A DNA stretch of 64,000 bases from JBNJGB01 sp051747385 (lineage in GTDB: Bacteria; Myxococcota_A; UBA9042; PHBI01; JACKFB01). Under the pieces are notes generated by a model that was not told where the DNA came from, made no database searches, and saw only the letters and a program-made list of their open reading frames with translations. The DNA is taken from NCBI GenBank assembly GCA_051747385.1, contig JBNJGB010000021.1, positions 53,002-117,001 of the forward strand, given 5' to 3'. Of this stretch, positions 50,620 to 62,144 are shown piece by piece. The translations under genes were made by a program, and so were the position numbers. How positions within the stretch are numbered: the stretch's first letter is position 1; each line of letters starts with the position of its first letter.

Positions 50620-52303
50620 GTGAAGGGATGGAGACACTCCGTCCGTCTGGCGGTCGTCGGGATGGGCCTCGCCGCCCTCGGCGCCCAGGGATGCGACAAG
50701 GAAGAAGCCAACGCCGGCGCCAGGGTGCGGGCGGATCAGGAGGCCCGCGCCAGCGGACATGCGCAGGACGCGGAATACCCGATGACGCCATGGTGCAAGG
50801 GCCACGGCATCCCCGAATCCATGTGCACCAGGTGCCACCCCGAGCTCGTCGACGAGTTCAAGGACAACGGCGACTGGTGCGCCGAGCACGGGTTCCCAGA
50901 GTCCGCATGCCCCGTCTGCAACCCCATGGACCCACCCGGCCAGCAGCAGGCGGCGGACGCGGAATACCCGATGACGCCATGGTGCAAGGGCCACGGCATC
51001 CCCGAATCCATGTGCACCAGGTGCCACCCCGAGCTCGTCGACGAGTTCAAGGANNNNNNNNNNNNNNNNNNNNNNNNNNNNNNNNNNNNNNNNNNNNNNN
51101 NNNNNNNNNNNNNNNNNNNNNNNNNNNNNNNNNNNNNNNNNNNNNNNNNNNNNCAACGGCGACTGGTGCGCCGAGCACGGGTTCCCAGAGTCCGCATGCC
51201 CCGTCTGCAACCCCATGGACCCACCGGCGGGCGCGGAGAGCGGGCGCGTCGCGCCGGGCACCCGGATCCGCTTCGAGGACGCCGAGGTCGAGGAGGCCGC
51301 GGGGATCGGCGTCGAGCCGGCCCGCTCGGGCGGGATCGCGGGGGCGGTCTCGTGCACCGCCCGGGTGGAGTACGACCGGAACCGCATGGCCGACGTGCGC
51401 GCCCTCGTGCCGGGAATCGTCCGCGAGGTGCGCGTGGACCTCGGCGAGCGCGTGGAGGGCGGTGACGCCCTGTTCGTCCTGGAGAGCGCCCGGGTCGGAG
51501 AGACCCAGGGCAAGCTGGAGGCGGCGCGGCAGCGTGTGCGGGCGGCCCGCGCCAACCTTCGACGACAGCGCGAGCTTCGGGAAGCCTCCATCGCCTCGGC
51601 GCGGGCCGTGGAGCTCGCGCGCAGGGACCTGGGCACGGCGAGGGCCGAGGCCCGGGCCCTGGAGGCGGCCCTGGGGATGACCGGCGCCGGCGACCGGGAG
51701 GACGACGGGAGATACGCCGTGACGGCGCCCCTGGCGGGCACGGTGGTGAAGCGCCCGGCCGTGCTGGGCGTCCTGGCCACGGCCGAGACGTCCCTGGCCA
51801 CGGTGGCGGACACGTCGCGGATGTGGGCGCTCCTGGACGTGCCCGAGGCCGAAGCCGCCGCGGTGCGTGTCGGGCAGCCGATCACCCTCCGCGTGGACGG
51901 CGTCCCGAACAGGACCTTCCGCGGCGAGCTGACCTGGGTCGGCTCGGAGGTGGACCGCCGGACCCGCACGGTCGAGGCGCGGGCCGAGATCCCCAATCCG
52001 GACGGGCTGCTCCGGGCCCACCAGTTCGCCCGGGCGAGCCTCGAGGTGGGCGCGCCCGAGGGCGCCGTCACCGTCCCACGGGGTGCCGTCCAGCGGTACG
52101 GGGGAGGCTCCGTGATCTTCGTGCGCTCGGAGGCGGGCGTCTACGAGCCCCGGGAGGTGCGCACCGGCCGCCGCACCCGGGAGCACATCCAGGTCCACGG
52201 AGCGATCCGTCCGGGCGAGGAGGTGGTGACCACGGGCGCCTATCTCCTCAAGACGGAGCTCGATCCCGGGAGCATCGGGGCCGGCTGCTGCGAGGTGGAC
52301 TGA
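50620..52303 (+). CDS. CzcB/CusB-type periplasmic adaptor with repeated metal-site modules, interrupted by an assembly gap
   Basis: Adaptor linking an RND pump to an outer-membrane channel. The GTG start opens a lipoprotein signal (LAALGAQGC). Then come 63-residue modules with WCKGHGIPESMCTRCHPEL and WCAEHGFPESACPVCNP, Cys/His motifs found in metal-efflux adaptors. After the gap the frame differs, yet the two edges join in frame (AAG GA + C AAC) when the Ns are removed, so the gene itself need not be broken. The rest (from about 51215) has the hairpin, lipoyl-like and barrel parts (VPGIVREVRVDLGERV, APLAGTVVKRPAVLG). It is 3 bp before czcA. Confidence 0.85.
50767..51240 (+). repeat. 189-bp tandem repeat encoding metal-site modules
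   Basis: The first unit starts at 50767 and the second at 50956. The 98 bases of the second before the gap are identical to the first, and sequence after the gap matches the later part of the unit. More copies may be collapsed in the gap. Confidence 0.85.
51054..51153. other. Assembly gap of 100 Ns inside czcB
   Basis: The run of exactly 100 Ns lies within the 189-bp repeat, so its true length is likely a multiple of 189 bases rather than 100. Confidence 0.95.
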
Positions 52304-52306
52304 GCC

Positions 52307-55381
<3,075 letters not shown>

Positions 55382-55387
55382 TCTTCG

Positions 55388-55486
55388 CTACTCCACGAGG
55401 GGGTGGCCGACCGCGTCGCCGCCCTGGTCGATGCACGTGCTGTCGCCGCACACGGGGCCGGGCTCGCCGTCCAGGGAGGCCTGGGG
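55388..55486 (-). other. In-frame open extension beyond the lipoprotein stop codon
   Basis: Directly after the TAG at 55487-55489 and in the same frame, 32 sense codons run to a second TAG (55388-55390). They read PQASLDGEPGPVCGDSTC, then IDQGGDAVGHPLVE. The Cys-motif content matches the secreted proteins of this genome, so this may be the true C-terminus cut off by a nonsense change, a base error, or a readthrough product. Confidence 0.5.
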
Positions 55487-58033
55487 CTACTCCGAGGGGA
55501 AGAAGGGGTGCTGGTAGTCCGGGATGATCCTGAACTCGCCCCCGTCCTCGGTGATGAGATTCACGTCGCCGGAGGGCCAGTCGATGGTGGCCACCTCCCA
55601 GAGATCGTCTTCCTCCAACTCCACGTTCTTCAGCTCGAACACCTTCTCGGAGTAGATGTACACGCGGACGGTCGCGTTGGACGGGCCGAAGCCGTGGTCG
55701 TTCCAGTATTGGACGCCCACCTTGTAGGTCAGCCCGTCCTCCGGGATGTTCAGGTTCACGTTCTCCGGCCCGGCGCCGTCGGTGTCGTCCCGGTCGAGCC
55801 CCGGATCGTCGTCCACCGCCGGGTCGAGGGAGCCCCAGTTCGGCTGCGCGTTGAACCAGAAGCAGTCGAAGGGCTGGTCGAACCAGCCGTCGGGCTCGCC
55901 GTCGCCGTCCACGTCCTCCCCCGTCGCGAACGGGTGGAGGAAGTGGAGGTCCATGTCGGCGCCGGCTTCCGGGCCCTCGTCGGTCTGGTCCGGGTCGAGG
56001 GGGGTGTCCCAGAGCAGCTCCACGTGGATCGCCTCGTCCGGGTTCACGAACACGGTGTACTGCGCGGAGACGCAGGACTCCTCGCCGTTGTCGTCCCAGA
56101 CGCGCAGCTCGAACACGTACGTGCCGGCGACGTTGGCCTCGAAGGTCGGGTCCGGCGCGGACGCGCTCGGCAGGAACACCGACTGCGAGCCCACCGGCTG
56201 CTGCACCGACCACTCGTACTGGGCGACGTCCCCGCTGACGGCGTAGCTCTGGGAGCCGACGAGGTGGAGCTTCGTCTGCGGGATGACCTCCTCGCCCTCC
56301 TCCACGACGATGACCGCGGTGGGGCAGTCGACCTCCACGCCGAACCCCCTCACCTCCACGTCCACCTCCGACTGGATGGCGTCGGACACGATACGGATCT
56401 CGCCGAGGTCGGGGATCGGCTGACCCCCCTCGTCCAGCGCATTGATCTCGTCCGGCACGAAGATCACCTGGAACGTCGCGGACTGGTTGACGTCCAGCTC
56501 CACCGGGGTGTCCTGACCCTCGACGATGGCGCCGACGCCGTCCCCGACGCCGGGCAGGCTGCCCAGGTCCAGGGAGAAGGCGCCGGAGCTCTCGTCCGAG
56601 AGCGCCAGCCCCTGGATCTGGAGCGGCTCCTCCCCGCAGGACGTGACCTCCACGTCCACCGTGGCGGGCTCCCCCACGAGCTTCCCGCCGAAGTCCACCT
56701 TCTTCGGCTGGACGGAGATGCAGGGCCCGCTCTCGTTGCCGGAGAGGTTCACCAGGGCGTTCGCCTCGTCCGGATCGTTGGAGCGCAGCACGAGCTGGCC
56801 CTGCGCGCCGTTCAAGTCCTCGGGCGTGAACCGCACGGACACTTCCTCGGAGGTCCCCGGCGCCACGACGAGCGGCTCGTCGAACGTGATCCCCTGGGAG
56901 GCGGTCTCCGGCGACACCGGCCAGGCCTGCCCGTCGTGCAGGAACGCGAAGGCCGGGTTCCCGGAGAGGAGGAAGCCCGTCACCTCGAGGTCCGCGTCGC
57001 CGGCGTTCACCACGTCGACCGTCCTGGTCTTCGACTCCCCGAGGGGGACGTTCCCGAAGTCCACCGTCGCCGGGCTGACCTCGATGTCCGGGGTGTCGAC
57101 CTGCGGCGGCGCCTCGCCCTCCCCGACGAGCGTGACCTCGGTGGTCGCGGCGCCCGCCGAGTCCGACACGAAGGACAGCGTGGCCAGGGCCTCGCCGGCC
57201 TCTTCGGCCTGGAAGGCCACGGTCACCGCCTGGGAGGTCCCGGGGGCGACGACCAGCGGCGCGTCCAGCGCGACCTCCTGCGCCGCCGCGCCGGACGTAG
57301 TCCAGGTCTGGCCGCCGAGGGTGATGGAGAAGCCCGCGTCCCCGGCCAGCGAGAACCCGGTGACGCTCACGGGCGCCTCGCCGACGCTGAGCAGGGTCAC
57401 GGTCTTCTCCGACGTCTCGCCGGACGCCACCGCGCCGAGGTCCACCTCCGCCGGGGCGACCGCGAGGCCGGGCTCGCCGGGCGGCACGCCGGTCTTGCAC
57501 AGGTGGTCCTCGCAGAGGGGAGCGGCCGAGGGGCACGTCCCGCACGAGCCCCCGCAGCCGTCGCCGCCACACTCCCGGCCGTCGCAGGTCGGCGTGCAGG
57601 CCACCTGGCAGAGACCCTGCTTGCAGAAGGGCGCCGCGGACGGACAGCCTCCGCAGGACCCGCCGCAGCCGTCGCCGCCGCACTCCCGGCCGTCGCAGTC
57701 GGGTACGCAGGGGACGTCGTCCTCCACCGCGTCCGGGCCGGTGCCGTCCGGGCCGGTGCCGTCCGGGCCCGTGCTGTCCGGGCCGGTGCCGTCCGGGCCC
57801 GTGCTGTCCGGGCCCGTGCTGTCCGGGCCCGTGCTGTCCGGGCCGGCATCGTCCGCGGGCTCCGAGGTGTCGTCGCCGGGCGTCGAGCCCCCGTCGAGGA
57901 CGGTGTCCGAGCCGCCCGAGTCGCCGAAGGACAAGCCCGGCCCGCCCCCGGCCGAGTCGCAACCAGACGCCAGGAGGAGCAACAGTGACGGGACGAGCAG
58001 GGTGGGGAGCAAGGCGCGGGTTCGGGTGCGCAT
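55487..58033 (-). CDS. Large ASH/HYDIN-like domain lipoprotein
   Basis: 848 residues. Signal with lipobox (LLASGC), Gly/Pro/Asp repeats (GPDST, about 50-85), and two Cys-rich modules (DGRECGGDGCGGSCG). Then come about three ASH-like Ig domains of about 100 residues (PAEVDLGAVASGETSEKT; SPATVDFGNVPLGESKTRT; KKVDFGGKLVGEPATVDV), a PKD-like section (YAVSGDVAQYEWSV) and a C-terminal beta domain with Asp-rich calcium-type loops (EDVDGDGEPDGWFD). Exported and anchored in the outer membrane; function unknown. It ends at TAG 55487, with an in-frame open extension beyond. Confidence 0.8.
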   Translation of the reverse strand: MRTRTRALLPTLLVPSLLLLLASGCDSAGGGPGLSFGDSGGSDTVLDGGSTPGDDTSEPADDAGPDSTGPDSTGPDSTGPDGTGPDSTGPDGTGPDGTGPDAVEDDVPCVPDCDGRECGGDGCGGSCGGCPSAAPFCKQGLCQVACTPTCDGRECGGDGCGGSCGTCPSAAPLCEDHLCKTGVPPGEPGLAVAPAEVDLGAVASGETSEKTVTLLSVGEAPVSVTGFSLAGDAGFSITLGGQTWTTSGAAAQEVALDAPLVVAPGTSQAVTVAFQAEEAGEALATLSFVSDSAGAATTEVTLVGEGEAPPQVDTPDIEVSPATVDFGNVPLGESKTRTVDVVNAGDADLEVTGFLLSGNPAFAFLHDGQAWPVSPETASQGITFDEPLVVAPGTSEEVSVRFTPEDLNGAQGQLVLRSNDPDEANALVNLSGNESGPCISVQPKKVDFGGKLVGEPATVDVEVTSCGEEPLQIQGLALSDESSGAFSLDLGSLPGVGDGVGAIVEGQDTPVELDVNQSATFQVIFVPDEINALDEGGQPIPDLGEIRIVSDAIQSEVDVEVRGFGVEVDCPTAVIVVEEGEEVIPQTKLHLVGSQSYAVSGDVAQYEWSVQQPVGSQSVFLPSASAPDPTFEANVAGTYVFELRVWDDNGEESCVSAQYTVFVNPDEAIHVELLWDTPLDPDQTDEGPEAGADMDLHFLHPFATGEDVDGDGEPDGWFDQPFDCFWFNAQPNWGSLDPAVDDDPGLDRDDTDGAGPENVNLNIPEDGLTYKVGVQYWNDHGFGPSNATVRVYIYSEKVFELKNVELEEDDLWEVATIDWPSGDVNLITEDGGEFRIIPDYQHPFFPSE
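57731..57845 (-). repeat. 15-bp minisatellite encoding GPDST repeats
   Basis: About seven copies of a 15-bp unit differing only at two positions encode GPDST or GPDGT. Copy number is likely to vary between strains. Confidence 0.85.
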
Positions 58034-58129
58034 GGTCGTGCCTCCTCGGCCGGTGGCATCCTTGTGCCACACCGACCCGGACCAAGGAACCTCCGCGCTG
58101 CACCAGGGGTGTGACTCCGGATCGTGGAG

Positions 58130-58292
58130 CGGGGCAATCGCAAAGTCGGAGAAGCGTGGGCCGCGCGGCGGTACGGCGCCCGGCGCCGGAATGCACGCGC
58201 TCGGAGACGATGGACTTTGCGCGTCTGAGAGCAGGCAAGGGCAAGGGCAAGGGCAAGGGCAAGGGAGGGCGGTCGACTTTGCGACCGCCCTG
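58130..58292 (+). mobile_element. 163-bp MITE-like element, copy 3
   Basis: Starts CGGGGCAATCGCAAAGTCG (one change in the terminal CA) and ends CGACTTTGCGACCGCCCTG. Flanked by GATCGTGGAG (58120-58129) and GATCGTGGGG (58293-58302), a 10-bp direct repeat with one mismatch. The internal GGGCAA tract is at 58239-58270. It fills most of the 336-bp space between divergent genes (58034-58369). Confidence 0.85.
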
Positions 58293-58369
58293 GATCGTGG
58301 GGCGGGACACCTTCCCGGCAGGCGGGTCGGTGGTGTACGACGGGCTCTCCATCACGCAGGAGGGACCCG

Positions 58370-58726
58370 ATGATCGTCGTGACCAACCGCATCCCCGTGG
58401 CCGAGGGCTGGGAGGCCGAGTTCGAGGACCGCTTCCGGGACCGCGCGCACCTCGTGGACCGCTCGCCGGGCTTCGTGCGGAACGAGGTGCATCGCCCGAA
58501 GCCCATGAAGATGGACCGGGAGACCGGGCGGTGGGTGCCGGACCCGGACGCGGAGGCGTACTACGAGGTGAAGACCTGGTGGGAGACCTTCGACGACTTC
58601 GTGGCGTGGACGAAGAGCGAGTCGTTCGCCGAGGCCCACCGGAACCGCCCGCCGAAGGAGATGTTCGCCGGGAAGAACGTCCTCGCGGTGCACGAGGTGT
58701 TCACGAGCACCGACGCCTCCCGGTAA
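58370..58726 (+). CDS. Antibiotic-biosynthesis-monooxygenase (ABM) domain protein
   Basis: 118 residues with the ferredoxin-like ABM fold: VTNRIPVAEGWEAEFEDRF, DRSPGFVRNEVHRP and a Trp-rich YYEVKTWWETFDDFVAW. It is similar in layout to IsdG/HmoB haem-degrading proteins, but the substrate is not shown. GGAGGGACCCG before the ATG is a strong ribosome site. Confidence 0.8.
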   Translation: MIVVTNRIPVAEGWEAEFEDRFRDRAHLVDRSPGFVRNEVHRPKPMKMDRETGRWVPDPDAEAYYEVKTWWETFDDFVAWTKSESFAEAHRNRPPKEMFAGKNVLAVHEVFTSTDASR

Positions 58727-58765
58727 CCCCGGCGGCCCAAGCCCCACCTTGACGTGCGGGCCGCG

Positions 58766-59515
58766 TCAGACCGCGGCGAGGACCACGTCGAAGGTGCCCG
58801 ACAGCGCGCCGCCCGGGCCCTCGGCGAGGGGGATGATCCGGCCCTCGTCCTCGGAGCCGCAGACCCCGCAGGAGTCCTCCGGGGCCAGGAACGGATCGCC
58901 CTCGAAGTACAGCTGGGTGATCAGGGTCCGGTGGCCGGGGGCGCTCACCTTGTAGTGGATGTGCGCCGGGCGATAGCCGGAGGCCTGGAGATATCGACCG
59001 GGCCGGATGGTGTCGAAGGTGTATCCGCCGTCGGCGTCCGCCGCCAGCGTCGCGCGGAGCTTGTCGTCGTGGTAGTCGCCTGCGTCGTCCGCCTGCCAGA
59101 CCTCCACGGTCGCCCCGGGCAGCGGCGTCTCGCAGTCCGGCCCGAAGACGAGGCCGGCAATGGCGAGGGGCACGCCGGGCTCGCCGGCGGGCGCGAGGGA
59201 GGCCGTGCTCGGGGCGTCCGGCTCGTAGAAGGGCCCCTGGAGGTCCTCCCCGGTGGGCTCGCAGACCATGGGCTCCGCGTCGGAGTCGGAAGCGCCGCCG
59301 TCCCCGTCCAGCACTCCGTCCGGGGCGCCGTCCCCGTCCACCATCCCGTCCGGGGCGCCGCCGTCCCCGGCGGCGTCAGCGAGGGCATCCCGACGCCCCG
59401 ATGCGTCTCCGCCCCCATCGTCGCAGGCGGCCGCGCTCGCGGACGCGGCGCCTCCGAGCAGCGCCACGCCGGGGATCCGGATCAGCCAGGACAGGAAGGC
59501 TCGTCGCTCTCGCAC
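58766..59515 (-). CDS. Tat-exported intradiol dioxygenase-like lipoprotein
   Basis: 249 residues from a GTG at 59515. The N-terminus has a twin-arginine motif (RRAFL, 4-8) and a hydrophobic run ending SAAAC (Cys31), so it may be Tat-exported and lipidated. A DGDGAPDG-rich linker (35-80) precedes an intradiol-type core: VEVWQADDAGDYHDD and RYLQASGYRPAHIHYKV supply the Tyr and His iron ligands of catechol or protocatechuate dioxygenases. Extracellular dioxygenases of this kind occur but their substrates are mostly unknown. Confidence 0.8.
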   Translation of the reverse strand: MRERRAFLSWLIRIPGVALLGGAASASAAACDDGGGDASGRRDALADAAGDGGAPDGMVDGDGAPDGVLDGDGGASDSDAEPMVCEPTGEDLQGPFYEPDAPSTASLAPAGEPGVPLAIAGLVFGPDCETPLPGATVEVWQADDAGDYHDDKLRATLAADADGGYTFDTIRPGRYLQASGYRPAHIHYKVSAPGHRTLITQLYFEGDPFLAPEDSCGVCGSEDEGRIIPLAEGPGGALSGTFDVVLAAV

Positions 59516-59579
59516 GCGGGACCTCGCTCGGATGGGTGGGGAGAGAGAGATTGTGGCGACGGAGAGCCCCGACGGCAAA

Positions 59580-59767
59580 TCACTCTCCGGGGGCGTAGAC
59601 CCGGACCTCGTACTCGCCGGACGAGAAGGCGCGACTCAGCCCCGAGAGGTCCGGCAGCTTCTCCAGCGTCCTCTTCGAGCGCCCGGACAGGACGTAGCAG
59701 CCAGCCCCCCCTCGGCCGCGATGAAGATGACGCCGAGCCCCAGGGCCCACCGGGTCGTCCTTTCCAT
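59580..59767 (-). pseudogene. Small lipoprotein-like gene broken by a one-base shift
   Basis: From ATG 59767 the product begins MERTTRWALGLGVIFIAAEG; after a run of seven G (59705-59711) a second frame continues GCYVLSGRSKRTLEKLPD to YEVRVYAPGE. One extra G in the run would join them into a protein of about 62 residues with a lipobox-like AGC. It is either a real frameshift or a base error in the G run. Confidence 0.4.
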
Positions 59768-59884
59768 CCCGCTCAGCCCCCCTCGACTGAGCAGCGAAAC
59801 GGAAGCACGCCCCGGCGCGCGGGGGCAAGTGGCCGGCGAGCCGCGATACCCTGTCGGAGGAACCCCGACGCAGGAGGCCAGCGC

Positions 59885-60066
59885 ATGGCCGAGCGCTCCG
59901 AACTCTCTCCGTGGCTCCGGGCCGCGCTCCGCGCTTCCCGCTCGGCGCCCCGGACGACCCCGAGCTGCAGCGGGCGCTCCTCGAGGAGCTCCTGGGGCTG
60001 TGCGAGCGGACGGACGTCCCGGTCCTCGCGGAGTCGGAGGTGGCGCGCAGGATCTCGTCCCGGTGA
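59885..60066 (+). pseudogene. Small gene needing a one-base shift to be continuous
   Basis: AGGAGG lies 7 bases before the ATG at 59885, which reads MAERSELSPWLRAAL. From about 59935 a different frame reads FPLGAPDDPELQRALLEELL and ends VARRISSR. One added C near 59934 joins them into a protein of about 60 residues. Not recognised. Confidence 0.4.
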
Positions 60067-60294
60067 GCCCGGGGCGCGCCCCTACTGGCGCAGGCGGTTC
60101 AACTCGCCGTCAACCCGCTCGCTCCTTTCCCCCCGGGGCGCACCTGGCCCGCTCGTTGACCCCTCCCCCGGCGTGCGCGGACGATCGGAACATCCCCCCT
60201 CGAGAGACCCGACGCCGACAAGGCCGGCGCACGGCTGGCGTGCGCCCGAGAGTCGGACGCCGCATCGCCGTGTGCCGTCGGGAAGGAGGACATC

Positions 60295-60690
60295 ATGGCC
60301 ACGAACCGCACCCGCCAGGAGGTCGAGCGGGAGATCACGGACACGCTCGGTCAGGTGCCCGGCATGTTCGAGAGCATGCCCGACGAGTTCCTCGACCAGG
60401 AGTGGCAGATCTTCCAGCAGCTGGAGCTGGGCGAGACCCGCATCCCCAACAAGTACAAGGAGCTGATGGGCGTCGCCCTGCACAGCTACACCAAGTGCAC
60501 GTACTGCACGCTCTTCCACACGGAGCTCGCGAGGCTCTTCGGGGCCACCGACGCCGAGATCCAGGAGGCCGTGCACTACTCGAAGATGAGCACGGGGTGG
60601 AGCACGTACCTCAACGGCATGCGCGTGGACTTCGAGACCTTCGAGCGCGAGCTCGAGGAGATCGGCCAGTACGTACGCAACCGCATGTAG
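60295..60690 (+). CDS. AhpD-like/carboxymuconolactone-decarboxylase family protein
   Basis: 131 residues. The redox-type motif CTYCTLFH (Cys68, Cys71, His75) follows the helical segment KYKELMGVALHSYTK, the pattern of AhpD peroxidase-like and CMD proteins. Likely a small thiol peroxidase or stress protein. GGAAGGAGG upstream and a following gene 10 bp away suggest a two-gene unit. Confidence 0.85.
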   Translation: MATNRTRQEVEREITDTLGQVPGMFESMPDEFLDQEWQIFQQLELGETRIPNKYKELMGVALHSYTKCTYCTLFHTELARLFGATDAEIQEAVHYSKMSTGWSTYLNGMRVDFETFERELEEIGQYVRNRM

Positions 60691-60700
60691 GAGGTTCCCG

Positions 60701-60913
60701 GTGAAGCTCGAACGCCCCCGCCCCATGGTCCTACGCGTCACCGCCCACGCCCACGAGATGGCCGCCCTGGTGGCCGCGGCTCGCTGGGTCGCGGAAGGCG
60801 CCGAGGGCGAGCTCACGGCCGAAGCGGTGACCCACCTCCGCGAGGTGGTGGCGACCTGGGACGAGGAGCTTCGCCGGCTCGCCGAGCGCGAGGGGGCGGG
60901 CGACGCCGACTGA
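60701..60913 (+). CDS. Small helical hypothetical protein
   Basis: 70 residues from a GTG at 60701, with AGGAGG 6 bases upstream. Mostly helical (HAHEMAALVAAARWVAEGA; HLREVVATWDEELRRLAERE) with an acidic end. Not recognised; co-transcribed with the AhpD-like gene. Confidence 0.65.
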   Translation: MKLERPRPMVLRVTAHAHEMAALVAAARWVAEGAEGELTAEAVTHLREVVATWDEELRRLAEREGAGDAD

Positions 60914-60935
60914 GGCCGCCCCCCTCTCGCGTCGA

Positions 60936-62135
60936 TCAGTAGACCGGCACGTAGTCGTAGTCCGCGTTCAGGATCGACCGCGGCCGCGAGAACGAGTCGT
61001 GGATGCGCACGTCGAAGTGGAAGACGTAGGCGAGCTGGAAGAGGTGCTCGTCCTCCGGCGCCGACACGGCGCTCGCCAGCTCCGCCTCCCGGTGGGACCA
61101 CGTGTACTGGAAGCCCAGGTCGCTGTTCACGGCGAGCCGCCAGACGACGGTGGGGATGACCCGCCACTCGCTCGTCTCGGCCTTGTTCATCCAGCGGTAG
61201 CCGCCGCTCAGGGACACCTGGAGCCGCTCGAGCTGATCGGGCGCGTAGAGATAGCGCAGAGCCGCAGCACCCGACACGTAGCGCCCGCGCCAGGTGGCGG
61301 TCACGTCGCCCAGGCCGTCCTGGATGATCCCATGCTGATGCATCGCCACCGCGCGGAGGTCCAGCAGGTGGATGGGGTCGGCGTTCAGGTTCAAAGACGC
61401 GGAGCCCTTCAGGCTCCACGCGATGTCCTGCTCGTTGTCGGGCACGCTGCGGGCGTCCTGGCCGAACAGCCCCACCTCCACGTGCTTCACGCGGACGACC
61501 TTCCCCAGGTCCGGAAGCTCGTCGTAGAACAGCCGCACGCTCATGGCGTTGGGGCGCGGCGGCCCGGCCTCCGCCGGATCGCCCGAGTCCGTCGTGTCCC
61601 GGAGTGACTCCAGGGAGAGCTGCGCGTGCCACCGGAAGTCCCGGTGGAGGGTGAGGACCGCCTGGTCGCTGAACAGGGCGTCCTCCTCGAGCCCGCCGAC
61701 CGAGAATTGCGTCAGCGGGTGGCGGAACTCGAGCAGGTCCTCGTCCCGCAGGGTGGGAAACTCGACGCCGATCGTGGGACGACGGCTGCGGCCGGCCGTC
61801 ACCGTCCACCACTCGCCGGCGAGCGCGCCGGCCACCTGGTACAGGTACATGGGGGCCAGGGGCGAGTCGGGCTCGGTCAGGCGCACGCCGAGGGCGAAGC
61901 CGCCGATGTACTGCTCGAAGAAGACGTTGTCGACGCGGACGTTCACGCTCGTGTCGGACGGGTTCCACAGGGTCCACGTGGGCTCGACGTCGCCCCCGCC
62001 CTCCTCGGCGATGTCGTTGCTGAGCATCCCGCGCCCGGAGAAGGTCCAGCGGGGGCTCACCTCCTGGGCGGCGGACTCCCCGGCGGCTGCGCACACGACC
62101 AGGAGCGCCGTGGCGACGGAGATCGCGCGTGTCAT
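60936..62135 (-). CDS. Outer-membrane beta-barrel-like protein
   Basis: 399 residues with a Sec signal (cleavage near SAAQE) and amphipathic beta strands ending in a Tyr-rich terminus (DYDYVPVY), as in outer-membrane proteins. Sections such as GEWWTVTAGRSRRPT and YVSGAAALRYLYAP fit barrel strands. It is 9 bp after the multicopper oxidase gene and probably acts with it, for example as an export or uptake partner. Confidence 0.7.
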   Translation of the reverse strand: MTRAISVATALLVVCAAAGESAAQEVSPRWTFSGRGMLSNDIAEEGGGDVEPTWTLWNPSDTSVNVRVDNVFFEQYIGGFALGVRLTEPDSPLAPMYLYQVAGALAGEWWTVTAGRSRRPTIGVEFPTLRDEDLLEFRHPLTQFSVGGLEEDALFSDQAVLTLHRDFRWHAQLSLESLRDTTDSGDPAEAGPPRPNAMSVRLFYDELPDLGKVVRVKHVEVGLFGQDARSVPDNEQDIAWSLKGSASLNLNADPIHLLDLRAVAMHQHGIIQDGLGDVTATWRGRYVSGAAALRYLYAPDQLERLQVSLSGGYRWMNKAETSEWRVIPTVVWRLAVNSDLGFQYTWSHREAELASAVSAPEDEHLFQLAYVFHFDVRIHDSFSRPRSILNADYDYVPVY

Positions 62136-62144
62136 GGCTCCCTC

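Noticed and set aside
50620..52303. True frameshift in czcB
   Set aside because: The frame change equals the arbitrary 100-N gap; both edges join in frame when the Ns are removed.
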